Part shown: positions 1 through 12,218 of the stretch, piece after piece
Layout of the letters: every line of letters starts with the position of its first letter
Position numbering within the stretch: position 1 is the first letter of the stretch
Assembly: GCA_963921425.1 (NCBI GenBank)
Contig: OY992832.1
Span: forward strand, 434,001 to 498,000
Origin: Dryas octopetala
Taxonomy: Eukaryota > Streptophyta > Magnoliopsida > Rosales > Rosaceae
DNA length: 64,000 nt
Direction: 5' to 3'
Translations under genes and position numbers: made by a program
Notes under the pieces: generated by a model
Databases searched by the model: none
Seen by the model: the letters and a program-made list of their open reading frames with translations, nothing else
Told to the model about the DNA's origin: nothing

Positions 1-667
1 ATGTCATCATAAGAAACTTGCTTGTCCTTCAGTTCTTTAATTTTCACTTCAAGATCTTGCAACTCATGCTTCTGTTTGTCTATCTGCTGAAGAAGTTTCT
101 GGTTCTGATACTGGAGAACTGCTGCATCGACCTGGACATGCATACATATACAAACATACACAAGTATTTGAATCTTCTTCCTATTGCAAATCAAAATTAA
201 AGTGTACTTGAGATACATTGAACTATAAATGTACACAATTACAATTACCCAATTAAACATGATTAAACAGAAACCCTTTCATCCTTAGTCCAAAAATTCC
301 AATTCTATTCCCTTGTCCTACACTTCTTCAAAAAGCAAATAGAGAGAATACAACTATAACATTCTCGAAAGCAAATCCAAACCAGGAAAAAAAAAAAAGC
401 ACCCAACAACTCCAATCACCCTTCTATTACAATAATTTTAAAAAAAATCATTAAACCTTTTCTAAACTCTTAAATTTACTGGAAACAAATTTTTCGTGAG
501 TAATCAGACAGATTACAAATGGAGAGAGACAGAGAGAAAGAGAGAGAGAGAGGGATTACGCTATGGTTATTGGGTGAAGAAGTTGTGGAGCTACGGGCCA
601 TGGTGGACGAAAGGGAATTTAAATGTGGCCTTTTCTTCTGTGGTTCTTCAGAGTCTGAGTTTTCCAT
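1..667 (-). CDS. HUB2: HUB2-like E3 ubiquitin ligase, 5' exons only (partial)
   Basis: Two exons are visible. Exon 1 (667-560) encodes 36 residues starting MENSDSEEPQKKRPHL and ends at a GTAATC donor. Exon 2 begins at 131 after a CCAG acceptor and runs off the left edge in frame, encoding DAAVLQYQNQKLLQQ followed by a Gln/Lys/Glu-rich stretch with coiled-coil character ending KDKQVSYDD. The family is BRE1/HUB: RING E3 ligases that monoubiquitinate histone H2B in the nucleus, with a long coiled coil and a C-terminal RING. The MEN..S.EP.KKPHL start matches HUB2 better than HUB1, as judged from memory of the Arabidopsis proteins. The RING and most of the coiled coil lie outside the window. The intron (132-559) is AT-rich and ordinary. 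Confidence 0.85.
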
Positions 668-1079
668 CTATTATTATGGCTCTTACGGAATCCACCACAC
701 CATTAAAACTCTCCGATTCTGAGCTCTGTCTGAAACCCTAGAGGGAGTCAGGGACAGATACACTTCCGCAGGGACTACTGGGAGGGAGAGAGAGCTCTGT
801 CACACGACGCCGTCCGCAGAACAAGGAATTTACAATTATCAAGTGAGAAATTCTATTCATACCTTTCGTTTGCACACTGTAACCCTCTTTCTCACTACAC
901 CCCCTGTCATTTAAATATTTTTAAGATTTGCTCAATATACCCATATAACATTCCTAAAATGCCCCCATTATGTAATTAAACACATAACCTGAACAAATTT
1001 TACACTCTTAAACCAACTATGTAAACCGTTTTATTTCTCGGGGCAACAAAAAAAAAAGACCTTTTATTACTCATTATAC
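668..1079. other. HUB2 5' flank
   Basis: Upstream of the HUB2 start codon (minus strand) lies a GA/CT-rich stretch to about 870, likely 5' UTR and core promoter. AT-rich sequence follows. No other gene is seen. Confidence 0.4.
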
Positions 1080-1275
1080 CTCTATAATTGTCAACTGTCG
1101 AACTTAATTGTTAACGCCCAATCGTTAAACCTAACTACTAATGACCAACTGATAAACCTAATTGTTAATGGTCTACCACTAAACATAACTACTAACGATC
1201 AACCGTTAAACCAAATTGTTAAGGCCAACCATTAAACCTAATTGTCGATCGTTAAACTGTTAAACCCCTTATACT
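1080..1275. repeat. Degenerate AACCGTTAAACCTAATTGTTAA-type minisatellite
   Basis: Imperfect units built from the words TTAAACC, CTAATTGTTAA and CTAACTACTAA recur about every 25-35 bases. The units are too diverged for a single clean period. Confidence 0.6.
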
Positions 1276-1788
1276 GGACCACTGACTGAACTTGAAGGCT
1301 TGAAGCGTGGTTTATCAATTTGCAGGGTCAATACTCAATAGCTAGGTTTTTGTTGGGATATATTCCATTTGATTTGAATTTTTTTTTTTTTTGCTATGAA
1401 ATATTTATTTTGTTTAATAATAACCGTTTGCCTAGTTGTATTTCTGATTATTCCAGATAATGGAGAAATTAAAATTAAGTTTGTTTTAATCAATTAAGCT
1501 CCCAGTCTTTCTGATATTAATTTATTTAAATTTATTCAGTATTCACATAATATATGCATACATGGGTTTAGAACTTTAGATATTTGATGCTTCATTTTGA
1601 TTCCGCAACCACTGCACACACGTGGGTCTCATGCATAAGCATATTAGTTATCACATGAGTTGAACACCACCATTTAACTGATCCACTGCATGCAGTCATG
1701 CACTATATATATCTATTTATATGCCATGACTTGACTGGAGGTAGGTTCAGTTTCATTAATGCTAGCAGCTCCACATCTATAAAGAGGG
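1276..1788. other. Gene-free AT-rich stretch
   Basis: No ORF, repeat or RNA gene could be supported here. Confidence 0.5.
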
Positions 1789-2130
1789 AGGCTCCCTTCT
1801 AGGGTTTTACAAATAAAATTATTTGTAGGATATCTTGTGCCTTGTGGGGTTCACTCTCATATATTTTCGACAATCCGAATTTCAAAAATTATTTGTCTAT
1901 CTAATTTGATCAAACAAATAGATGAGTAAATTTTTTTTTGATAAAATCGTTTATTTGTTTGGTCAAAGTTAAATATGCAAATGATTTTCGATTTGATTAA
2001 TTTTTTGCAAAGATGATTTATGAATAAAGATCTAAAAAATAGACAGTTCAGATTACCAAAAATATATAGGAGTGGGCCCTACGAGATATCCTACAAATAA
2101 TTTTATTTGTAAGATTTTACAATGGAGCCT
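1789..2130. mobile_element. MITE with about 50-bp terminal inverted repeats
   Basis: The left end (AGGCTCC, then ACAAATAAAATTATTTGTAG) is repeated in reverse complement at the right end (2085-2130, ending TGGAGCCT). The interior is AT-rich and non-coding. A further partial copy of the same end lies at about 2140-2178. No clean target duplication was found, so the superfamily is left open. Confidence 0.7.
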
Positions 2131-2139
2131 TATTTTATA

Positions 2140-5100
2140 TATATATAATTTTATTTGTAGGATCCTACATGGAGCCTTCTTCTATATATATAATTTTTTT
2201 TATTATCATTCTTATTAATATAATTAATGAGTTAGATTTACTAAAAATGTTATATTTACCAAATTATCCGAAAAGAATACTTCCCTATATGGCTATATTT
2301 GTTAATTTACAAACGGTACGGTATATATTATTTGAATTTACTACTCTCCTAACCAACTCATGAATATCACTTGGAATTCATGGGGCTCTATGGAAGATGT
2401 TATTTGTCTCAATATTTTTTTGAAATTAATATTGTCTAACTTATATGGTATTTATACATTGAATTCTATATAAAAAAAAAAATCATATTGAATAAATTGA
2501 TGTCACATAAATTTTTTTTTTAAAAGTTAAGACTAAACATTTTACTCTAATTATATATTAATTTACAATTACTTACAAGTTTAAAATTTAACTATATGCT
2601 GCAAATATGAGATATGCCTGAAGATAAAGGACGATTTACATGATTGGAAAACAACAGCGTTAAAGGAAAGATCAATTATCGAAAAAAAAAAAGAAAAAGA
2701 AAGATCAATTAACTTAATTAGAAAGCATCTTGGCAACCTCGTACTCCTTTTTAAGAAAAAAAAAAAAAAAAGTGGGTGAACTTAACCCACAAATTAAAGC
2801 TCATAAACATTAGCAATTAAGTTACATGGTAATTCCACTATTAATTAGCATCTTTAATTAGATTTTTAACCCAAAAGAATATTTTCAAAGCGTGCAAGGA
2901 AAGCTAGCTAGTAGCTAGAGTTGGGAGTTTGGCACATTATCATGTAAGAAATTTACGATAAAGACAAAAATTGCAATTAAATAGGCCACTAGATTATATA
3001 TTGGAAACCAATAACGGTAAGTAAGGTATATATGTATCGTATTGGGAAGTTTTCCCAAAGATTGTCTGTAGTGGGGATGAGTGTTGTGTGATTAATCACC
3101 CATTCAGCATTAATTAGAGAGACAAATTTAGAGGATAATATTATTGACTTATATGTATAGTCAAATGAGACAAAGATTAACTTTGGGAGTTGGACAACTC
3201 ATTTTCATACATGTTGGAAAGCCTGCCAAGCAATGCCCATTGATCGTGAGATTGTGTATATCACAAGAAGATATATGCTTATCACAATATTTGCCAAGTT
3301 CAGAGATTGACTAATTTATAAAAAAAAGTTTTTGCTTTTGGACATTAAATAGGGAAATAACGAAATTGATTAATCTATGTCTGGAATATTTTACCCCTTT
3401 TTGGACATGTGGGACCATAAAAGGGGGTTGAGAAATTCACGACATGATGATGGTTGTCCAAACCTCTAGCTATTGATCGAGGATGATGCTTTCAAGAAAC
3501 AGTAACCCAATTTTGCATGGACGTCCATTCACATCACCATGTAGTCATGTACAATTTTCGAGTCATTAGATTATCATTCATGCTTTTTTCTTTTTGGCCA
3601 AGATTATCATTCATGCTTAATTGTGGCACAATGAGCCCAACGTCGTTACTCCAATGAATATCTCTTCATTTCAATCTAAATTAAACGACTTAATTACATG
3701 GTTTCTAGATTGGAAATGTCAGTTTTTCTCTTAGTTTTTTTTTTTTGTCGATTGCTCTTTTAGTTCTTAAATAAATATGGGATATTGAGCCATTTTTATT
3801 TCGTATTCTTTTTTTTTTTTTGGCCAAGATTTCATATTCTTTAGTAAAAAAGACAAGTGGCATCCCATTTATAAGAAGTAATTTATGAAAAAGGGTTAAA
3901 AAAAAACATAACTAAATGATTATTTAACCTCTAACCAGTTTACACATCATTTCATTTTCTCCACGTCTTTCCCAATTCAGTTATTAGTTTATTGTTCAAT
4001 CTTCTTTGTTATTTTTATTGTTTATTTATGCAATTGTACTTTATGGGGCTCTACTATAATTGAATATGATTGCCTGAAACATATGTATGAGACTATGATG
4101 AGTAGTGGCCAAAACTCAAATTTATTTTAGCCTAGTCAGCAGTGACGTGGTTGGAGGAGACACTTGCTTGTCAAACACAAATGCTATAAATTATTATTAT
4201 TATTATTGTCACACCTAAAATCATCGTCTTAACTATTTTATTGGGTTTATTGATTTATTATTACCATTAATAGACTCTAATTTTATAGACGCGAGGGTTA
4301 TTATCAAAGTTGATGTTGCTTAGAAGACGAAACAAGGAAAGGAGTCATGAATTGGTATAGTTTCTGTGAGTGTTATAATAATTAGTGGTAATGGCTTTGA
4401 GTGTTATTCAAGTTTAAGTACTTATAATCACAATATATATATTTTACTAGAACACTTAAATGAGTTAGTTGATTTTAATCATGACTTTGTAATTATTTTT
4501 AGAACCTTTAGCATATACAAAATTGATCACCATAATAGCTTATAATCATAAATGGTACGGTAATAGAATATAGTCACAAAGGTTTTTTTTTTTTTTTTTT
4601 TTGGTAATCGAAGGTATTCTGGTTTAATTTTCGCGTACCAAATTAATTCATTGAGCTGGTCAAAGATAGTCAATTTACACCGGGTCTAGAAAATTCAAAA
4701 TGAATTTTACCTCACTTACTCTTTGGCTCCAAGATAGTCACAAAGTTTTCAATTGATGCTTGAGCTTAAGAAATGAGATTCTCAAACTAAACCTATAATA
4801 TTACATCATAAAAAATTCACTAAAAACAAACTAATGATAAAATCAAATATATATAAAAAAACAAGGTAAAGTTTATAATCAAATCAAATTTTTCACAATG
4901 AATAATTTCGAAGATATAATAAATTGCCTCTCTCTTTCACCAATAACTTTTCATATGCACACCCAACACAAAAGAGTAGACTGAACCTAAAGATACAACC
5001 CACCAATATTCAATATATGAAAACCAAACAATTTCCCACACCAAACAAATCTATGTTTTAACTAATTAAACCAACATTATGGCTGGCCTAATTAAATAAT

Positions 5101-5182
5101 GGTATCCCATTCCCACCAACCAAATTAATTTGTACACATACATTCCTAATAAACATATCTATGTACCTTGCACTTTTACTGT
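2140..5182. other. 3-kb intergenic region
   Basis: AT-rich DNA with many poly-A/poly-T runs (for example a long T run near 4582) and a short ATT repeat near 4192. The short ORFs show no family resemblance and no coding character. I see no gene. Confidence 0.5.
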
Positions 5183-6142
5183 CTACCTTTCCATTTCTAT
5201 GGACAGAAAGGCTGTTTTTTCCATTTGATTGATAAAACTCTTTGAGGCTCCGAGCTTACTTTCTTTCTTTTGGGATTCAACATCATCTGGGTCATCTTCT
5301 TCTTCTTCTTCATCTTTCAATTCCCTTGATAGTGAAAAATACTCAACCTTTTCGCCATAAAATTGAACCAAAACCATATAGAGGGACACTCCAAAAATGA
5401 CTATTCCAATCAAGAACCAACTAAATTGAAGGTTCACTAAGGACTTGGCTCTGTGGAGTGCCTCCTCGCCATGGCACCTAACCACACGGTGACCCTCTTC
5501 CAAATTCATGAAGCAACCTTTGGGGATCAACCCTGGTGTCCAAAGCATGAACCCCATGACCATAAACCAAACACCTTGGAAAGCTATGCTGAGGGACCTC
5601 ACAAAGCTGACCAAGAAACTCTTGGGGAGGCCAATTCCCATAAGGGTTGTGGTTAGAGAAACAAGAACCACAAGCTGTAGAAGCATGTGGTATTGGCCTT
5701 CAGGGCCCATGTGGTCAGCAGAGTGAAGGTGAAAGAGGAGGAGCTGCTGTGCAAAGGCTATGGCCCCAAGGAATTGGGTCAAAGCCTGTTGGGCTTTTGG
5801 GCCTACTTTGTCAAGAAGGATGGCAAAAGCTGCATAGACCAAGAAAGTCATGGAGATTGAAGAGTGCTCAAAGTTGTGTAGATGGTTGGAGGGGATGGTC
5901 CCATCATCATCAAAAGGTTGATGTTTCTCTGGGCTTATGAAGAGTTCCATGGCAATGGAGGCAGAGGAGCCTCCTATGATCACGAGGAGCTCCAAGTACT
6001 TGAACTTGGAGGTGGGGAACCATGGTGGAGCTGTGTAGGAGTTGGGTTGGTGAGCATGGAGCCTGATGTGATTGAAGAGGTGCCATAAGCCAATGAGAAG
6101 GAACCCAAAGCCTGGTACTACATGCCCAACTAAACTGCCCAT
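5183..6142 (-). CDS. DUF716 / TMEM45-like multi-pass membrane protein, 319 aa
   Basis: An intronless gene. I chose the ATG at 6142, giving MGSLVGHVVPGFGFLLIGLW, because this is where family homology starts. The open frame continues 85 codons further upstream to 6397 with Ser/Pro/Thr-rich sequence that looks like 5' leader. The protein has about seven hydrophobic segments and the family's His/Glu-rich signatures: GLWHLFNHIRLH near the N-terminus, HNFEHSSISMTFLVYA in the middle and LLLFHLHSADHMGPEGQYH further on. A Glu/Asp-rich cytoplasmic-looking tail (KDEEEEEDDPDDVESQKK) follows the last segment. DUF716 proteins are conserved in plants and animals; some plant members are annotated as viral-response proteins, but their biochemical activity is not established. 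The gene is complete, uninterrupted and isolated. Confidence 0.88.
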   Translation of the reverse strand: MGSLVGHVVPGFGFLLIGLWHLFNHIRLHAHQPNSYTAPPWFPTSKFKYLELLVIIGGSSASIAMELFISPEKHQPFDDDGTIPSNHLHNFEHSSISMTFLVYAAFAILLDKVGPKAQQALTQFLGAIAFAQQLLLFHLHSADHMGPEGQYHMLLQLVVLVSLTTTLMGIGLPKSFLVSFVRSLSIAFQGVWFMVMGFMLWTPGLIPKGCFMNLEEGHRVVRCHGEEALHRAKSLVNLQFSWFLIGIVIFGVSLYMVLVQFYGEKVEYFSLSRELKDEEEEEDDPDDVESQKKESKLGASKSFINQMEKTAFLSIEMER

Positions 6143-6397
6143 TTTCAATGGTTTTGTGATGATCACAACTCTTTGAATGAATTCTTGCACTTGCTTGTTG
6201 TCTTGGCCTTTTGAGGCTTGATGGATAGAGGGAGAGAAAGAGATAGAAATTGAGGACGGGGTTGTTCTAATGTTGTTTAAGGTTTGCGGGAAAGGAAAGG
6301 AGGGAGTGATGGAGGAGGGTGGCAATTGGGAGTGGGTTTTAAAAGTTTTTAGAGGGGATTGGGGGGTTGAAATTCCAAGGGGTCTAGAGGCTTCCAA

Positions 6398-8400
6398 GGG
6401 GGGTTCTGAATTTTAAACTTTTGGTGGCTTGAATAAGAAGTTTAACACTAGTTGACCAATGACCTTAATTAAATGAAATGACCAAGCAGTCAGCTTTCTA
6501 GAATGATAGGGGCACAACTTTGGTTTTTCATTCAATCCAATGAATCCATATTTGCAATGACAAACTTGCCCCCATTTTTAACTTGTGAACTCTTATTTTT
6601 ATGTTCTTATTGTTTTTTATCAGTCAATGATGACTTGATGAGAGACCCATTGGAGGAAGAAAAACAGTCAATCAAAAGAGTACTCATATATATGATCGAT
6701 GGCTACAAAGTTTTAGTCAACTTAAGAAAGGTGTGTCAAGCACATATTTCTCATGAAACTTTTAGTTTAGTCATTCCAGCTATCTTATAAAATATAACAG
6801 GAAATGTAAATAAATTGCTTTTTTTTTTTTTTAAATCAAGGGCATTGTGGTCATAACAAGTGAGAGTGACGAGTTAATGTTTGGCTATCCATAAATAAAT
6901 AGATCATGGGAATTTCGGTCTTGTTTGGTAGCACTTTGTTTCTGAGCGTTCACATGCCTGAACACCTTTCTTCTTCTTGCACGAAATTAGGAAATTTCTT
7001 CTCCTATTGGCTGTGTTGGATGTATCTTCTTGTAGCCTGCAGGCTGCAGGAAACATGATGTGCATTATACTTTGCAACACTGCCGTGCACAGGAAACATA
7101 ACAAGGAAGAGAGAGAGAGAGAGTAAACATATACCTCAAAAGAATGGTGGTTAAGTCTTAAGTCTTAGTCATAGTAGACAATTTTTGAGCAAGGAACAGA
7201 AATCCTTAATTATTTAGTATTATAGTCTGAAGTGTGAGTCATGTCCTAAATTCTTAATAAGTTCACCAAACATAGGACAATAGACTACTATTCTTTTTAA
7301 TTGCTTAGTTTTGTCCAGTCCCGTCCTCCAAATGTGGTTTAGAGTATTTACTCCAACGCATGAAATTTCTAAGTTCAAATCCTCTCTCTCAATGTTGTTT
7401 GATTAAAAAAACGATTATGCAAGTATACTGTACAGTGACTTGTTAATGAAGAAAAATGAAATCCTATGATCATGGAGTATCAGTGGATACGATGTATTTT
7501 GATCATTTTATGAAAGGTTCTCTAAGTAATAAAATCCTCATGAGATGACTTCTTCTTATTACCCACGAGTTTAAGTAAAGTTTATGTACCTAACCCCAAG
7601 AAGTCAATCGCAAATTTATTTATTTTTTGGTTTAAAAAAATTTATTAATATACCACTAGAATCCTCCAAAACATTTTTTCGCAAAGGGAATGTCATCGCT
7701 TGTGTCATTTCTCCAACATCTATAGATAGATACATATTAATTCTCTGCTAAAATAATAAGCACCTTGCGTGTGCAATGGCACTACCAAGGTTCATATCTA
7801 TTTTGTCAAAATAATTGTGATTTTGGTGTATGAGGGTTGGACCTCGATCAAAGAATAGGATAACCCAAACACATCCAAATCAAGTGTTTTTTTTTTATAT
7901 ATATTTTTTTTCGTTAAATTTTTTTGTTGGATTAGGAAGAAGGTTCCTTATGGGTTTTTGTTTTGGTCACAACAATAGATCCAAGATTGTACTTGTAGCC
8001 ATAACGACGGCTACGATGATATCTTGGGACCCAAGTTTTCTAATGGCACATCGCTGACCCAGCTTCCCTTTTGTTTTTCGATTTTTCGGTAAAACCCATC
8101 TTCCCCTTCTTTACTAAGACTTCTCCATGACCTTCATTAATTAATTAATTAATTATTTATTTATTTATTTAAACATGTGCATATGCCCTCAAGCCCCTCA
8201 TCATTCACTACACTAGCTGCTCCTCGTCTTTGAGCCATGTAGAAAATGATAGAAACTGGCTGACAAAGGACATCTTAATATATGGTTTAATTTTTTTAAT
8301 CACACATATACAACTGCTAAGAGCCCAGGCCTTATCAAAAGGGAAAGATTGAAAGTGACGAAATGACAATATATATACTCCAGAGTTAACCAATTAATAA
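6398..8400. other. Intergenic region
   Basis: Contains a short GA microsatellite near 7108 and TTAA/TTTA runs at about 8138-8172. The 95-codon plus-strand ORF at 6503 has no recognisable domain and no codon-level support. No gene is called. Confidence 0.5.
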
Positions 8401-8458
8401 AATAATAGGGTGCTAACCACCTTTTTGGGTCCACTACACAATATAATCTCATGATTTA

Positions 8459-9125
8459 AACCGTTCATATTTTAGATCTCTATTTAAAGATTAACATTAC
8501 AAAAAATCAACCAAAACATCAATCATAAGTGGGGTGTATTGTATATGAATTTTAAAAGACTTTTGTAGAGTTTAAAAAGTCATGTGGTATTTAATTAAGA
8601 CTTTTAAAAACTTTTAAAAAGTCCGTAAAAATTTATATGTATTCAATTAAGAATTTTAAGAAGTCTATAAAAATCATGTGATATTAAATTAAGACTTTTA
8701 AAAACTTTTAAAAAATCTAAACGTCTATGGATATTAAAAAAGTCATTGACTTTTATGAAATTTATTTAATGATGAATTTTAATAGACTTTAAAGACTTTC
8801 ATGTGTATTTCAAAGTAATTATAAATCTGATCTCTTCCCTACAGATTTGTAAGGATTTGTATAAACTTTATAGAACTCCGCAAAAATCTATGAAAATTTG
8901 TAAATTCTGCAAAAATTTGCCACTTAAAAAAAGTTTACAAAAATCTTTATAAATCTATATACACTACACCCATTTGATTATTATTACGATCATTTCATGT
9001 TGTATTGAAAAACTTGTGTTCGTTCATTTACATGAGCACAATTAGCTTAATAATAGTTGAATGAACGATTTTGTTGATTTTTTGTAAGGATGATATTTAA
9101 ATGGAAACCTAAAAGAATGGTTAAT
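8459..9125. mobile_element. Outer MITE-like inverted-repeat element
   Basis: The left segment (8459-8520, with ATTACAAAAAATCAACCAAA) recurs in inverted, diverged form at 9069-9125 (TTTTGTTGATTTTTTGTAAGG). Together they form long terminal inverted repeats, and the interior is interrupted by a second element. The exact ends were not fixed. Confidence 0.55.
8532..8971. mobile_element. Nested MITE with GGGTGTA termini
   Basis: Starts GGGGTGTATTGTATATGAAT and ends TATATACACTACACCC, so the termini are inverted repeats. The inside is a degenerate series of GACTTTTTAAAA-type words. It sits between the arms of the surrounding inverted repeat, which implies insertion into an older element. Confidence 0.6.
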
Positions 9126-9185
9126 ATCGTATTATCATACTAACTGGTTAGTTCTAGAGCGCTATATGTGATAGAACTGAACATT

Positions 9186-10559
9186 CTTCAAATATGCTTT
9201 TTTCCCCTTATTATTTTTGGATCCGAGTTGCACATTTGAGCCATATTCTCCGTCTTGGTTTGAATTAAGTAATTAAATTGAAGCTAAAGTAACCATCAAC
9301 ATATCACCCCGTTACTAACTATTATTAAAATCAAACTCCTACCAAAATGAAGCAAAATCTTGTTCTAAAGTCACTCCAAATACATGCGTTAGGGTTTGGG
9401 TTCCATACGGGTTAAATTAACTCGTAAGCAACCCATTTGAACTTAAGTCACTAGTGACGTTGGCCAACATTGAAAGAACATGAATGCATTTTATAATTAA
9501 AATGAACTTCACGTTTCAATAATTTAATCATCATTAGGTATCCAAAATCCCCATCCAATATCTCGATCAATGTGCTTATGCTTTGATTTTGTATGCTTAA
9601 AATTTATAATAAATTACCTCTTTTCATAAAGTGGCTATTTAATTAATTAAATTTCAGGAAAAAAAACATGCTTTACAGGATTCGTCTTGGATTAATTTAG
9701 GCCATTATTAGTTGGGTTCCAGCCTTCCAGGCTTGAAATTCATCCTATGAAGAGAGTCAAATCAGACTAGTTGATTCCAATATTTTTCCCCATGTTTATA
9801 ATCATGCTCAGATTATCTCTCTATGTGGACGGTGGACCAATTAGAGCTTGTTAAGGATAGCCAAAGCATAATTTATACTCTCTAGGGTCCATGTGATTGA
9901 ACCTAACATACAGAGGGCCCTCTCCACTAAGTACAAAAGCAGCTGTTTATGTTCTTTTATCTTTTGTGTTAATTATAGAAAATAAAGTGTGAGAAATTAG
10001 AAATTAAAAAAAAAAAAAAAAGGATTATATATGCTCCACAAAGCCAGCACCCAAAAAGAATAACTTTTCCCTAATAAAAATTTTATATGAAAAGCTGTTT
10101 AACACTGTACAGATCAATTTAGATTTTCAAAAGATAAAATCTTCTATATTAAGTTATTAGCCAAAGAAGAAAGGGTATAAACTCAAACAAACGTATAAAT
10201 TGACTAATGAAATTACATCTTAAGAACCATTTTCATTTACATTAATCAAAGCGTAATCCAAAAACTAAAATGATATAGGCTTAATAGTGGACAACTATTG
10301 ATAAGAATTATTAATCTTGTGGTTTAGGATTAGACAGTGGATATAAATTAAATAATTAATGTGTGGTGGATTTAGTATCCATAAAAGGAAAAGGAAAAAA
10401 ATAGAAGTAACTTAGTTTAGGCTAAAAACTAAAAAGTGGTGTTGGCTAATGAAAACATAAAAAGGAAGTAAATGTAATTTTCGTTTAGGATTAATTTTAG
10501 TAGCAGGAGAGGAGAAGAGGTAATATGTTAGGCTGCTGAATGAAAAAAAAGCAAAAAGA
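9186..10559. other. Intergenic region
   Basis: AT-rich sequence without a credible gene or sharply bounded repeat. Confidence 0.5.
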
Positions 10560-10650
10560 ATAAGAAGAAAAAGGGAGGCGGTTGGGATTCGAACTTGGAG
10601 TTCCACATGAGGGACAAAAGCCACGTACCTGCTGCACTAGGCGTGGATAT
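10560..10650 (-). mobile_element. tRNA-derived SINE head
   Basis: On the minus strand a pol III A box (TAGTGCAGCAG, 10629-10639) is followed about 35 bases later by a B box (AGTTCGAATCC, 10585-10595). This spacing is typical of a tRNA-derived SINE promoter. A long pyrimidine-rich tail continues towards 10400 and its end is unclear. The head straddles the outer edge of the large palindrome, and a truncated copy is present at the other edge (13,120-13,161). Confidence 0.6.
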
Positions 10651-10689
10651 ATCATATATGGTAAGTTATTGCGCTTGTAAGCATAAATA

Positions 10690-10779
10690 GGTTATATATA
10701 ATACATGGAGATAAAAAATCAGGAGCCCCTATAATCAGAAGGGGGACCTGTGCGGTTGCACCACCCAGGACCGACCCTG
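10690..10779 (-). mobile_element. hAT-like terminus in the left palindrome arm
   Basis: On the minus strand it begins CAGGGTCGGTCCTGGGTGGT and continues with a GCACAGGTCCCC-type segment. This resembles the terminus of the complete hAT element at 14,302. Only this end is seen, so it is a truncated relic. Confidence 0.5.
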
Positions 10780-11545
10780 AAAGAAATTAGCATTTAGGCC
10801 ATGTTTGGTATCCTATTTACACAATTTTTTTTTAAATGATGAATCTTAAGAAATTTAGTTACAAACATATTTTTCACAAGAAGAAAAATATTTTTTTATT
10901 AATGGGAGAGAAGAGATTCAAAGTTGGGACCTCTTTCAAGATTGGAAAGAAACACACCACTACAGCACAAACTAGTTTATACAACAAGAAAAACGTTTTT
11001 AAATAACATACCAGAGTTATCCATTTTTGTTTGAGGACTTTCTTGATTTTGGGCCTGTAGGCCAATTTACTCCTTCTGGGCATGCGGATTTGGGCTTTCG
11101 CCAAAGAAAGAAAATAGAATATAGTTTAATCAATCGTCTCGAATCCGCCACCCTAACTAACTTTGCCCCCGCTTCCCTCCCAATTTGTTTCTTCGTCTAC
11201 TTCATAGAGAAAAAGACCAGAGTCATCGCACACTGAAACACTTTAATGGAGATGAAGAACCTTTCGCTAAGACTGTAAATCTAGGTTTCTTTAAGCTTGT
11301 ACATGCTGCGGGATTCGTTTGGCGCTTTAAGCTTGTATATCTGCGCGATTTTAGTCTGATATGGAAATGTGTGCTACATTGTTCGATATGTACTCCTGAG
11401 CTTTATTTCGAGCTCAAATTAGGGATTTTAATCGGATCTGGTGCGAGATCGACGTACTTCGAACATATCTTTGAATTACTTCACTTACATTTGAAATCGT
11501 ACTGAAACTTTTAATTAATCGCAAAAAATACAAAGACTCGGAGCA

Positions 11546-11885
11546 ATGGAGCTCTTCAATTCGACTCCAAAATCTAGCTATTTCTCTTTGAATGTCGACG
11601 ACTATCTCCGAAACTCGGAGTCCACAACGTACTGATTTATCACATAATCGTGAAAACCTTGATCCGAATGTTGACGACGATCTCCATAACGCCAAGAGTG
11701 AAAAATCCTACTTGCTTGAAACTAATTCGAGCTTAATTAGCTATATTCGCCGAGACGATAAGGCTCAACTCGTAAGTCACGCGAAACGACGCGTTGAGAC
11801 CTCCTCAGAATTGCTAGACCGCAGCACTGTATCGAAGCTCCTCTACCTCTGTTGTAACTTCGACTCCGCTGACTGCACCGCCTAA
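11546..11885 (+). pseudogene. Ankyrin-gene first-exon relic, left arm
   Basis: The plus strand starts MELFNSTPKSSYFSLNVDDY. A 2-base difference from the right arm then shifts the frame, and the coding sense resumes in another frame at about 11592, ending LLYLCCNFDSADCTA before a stop at the palindrome centre. The same segment is seen in the right arm and, in part, at 14,110-14,150, where it continues into ankyrin-like sequence. It cannot encode a full protein. Confidence 0.6.
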
Positions 11886-12218
11886 TTACTCATCGGAGTC
11901 AAAGTTACAACAGAGGTAGAGGAGCTTCGATATAGTGCTGCAGTCTAGCAATTCTGAGGAGGTCTCAACGCGTCGTTTCGCGTGACTTATGAGCTGAGCC
12001 TTATCGTCTCGGCGAATGGAGCTAATTAAGCTCGAATCAGTTTCAAGCAAGTAGGATTTTTCATTATTGGCGTTCCGGAAATCGTCGTCAACATTCGGAT
12101 CAAGGTTTTCACGATTATGTGATAAATCGGTACGTTGTGGACTCTCCGAGTTTCGGAGATAGTCGTCGACATTCGAAGAGAAATAGCTAGATTTTGGAGT
12201 CGAGTTGAAGAGCTCCAT
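11886..12218 (-). pseudogene. Ankyrin-gene first-exon relic, right arm (110 codons open)
   Basis: The minus-strand frame starts MELFNSTPKSSYFSSNVDDY and stays open for 110 codons to the palindrome centre. It contains ISSIRRDDKAQLISHAKRR and ends LLYLCCNFDSDE. This is the N-terminal segment of the broken ankyrin-repeat gene whose next part is at 13,575-14,160. The frame is better preserved here than in the left arm. The upstream sequence (12,219-12,760) looks like 5' UTR and promoter. It stops where the mirror copy begins, so the product would be a truncated peptide with no ankyrin repeat. Confidence 0.6.

Noticed and set aside
2169..2363. 64-codon ORF
   Set aside because: AT-rich, Ile/Asn-rich translation next to a MITE end; no coding character.
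5453..6088. Four plus-strand ORFs of 67-97 codons
   Set aside because: They are shadows of the DUF716 gene on the other strand, which has clear family homology.
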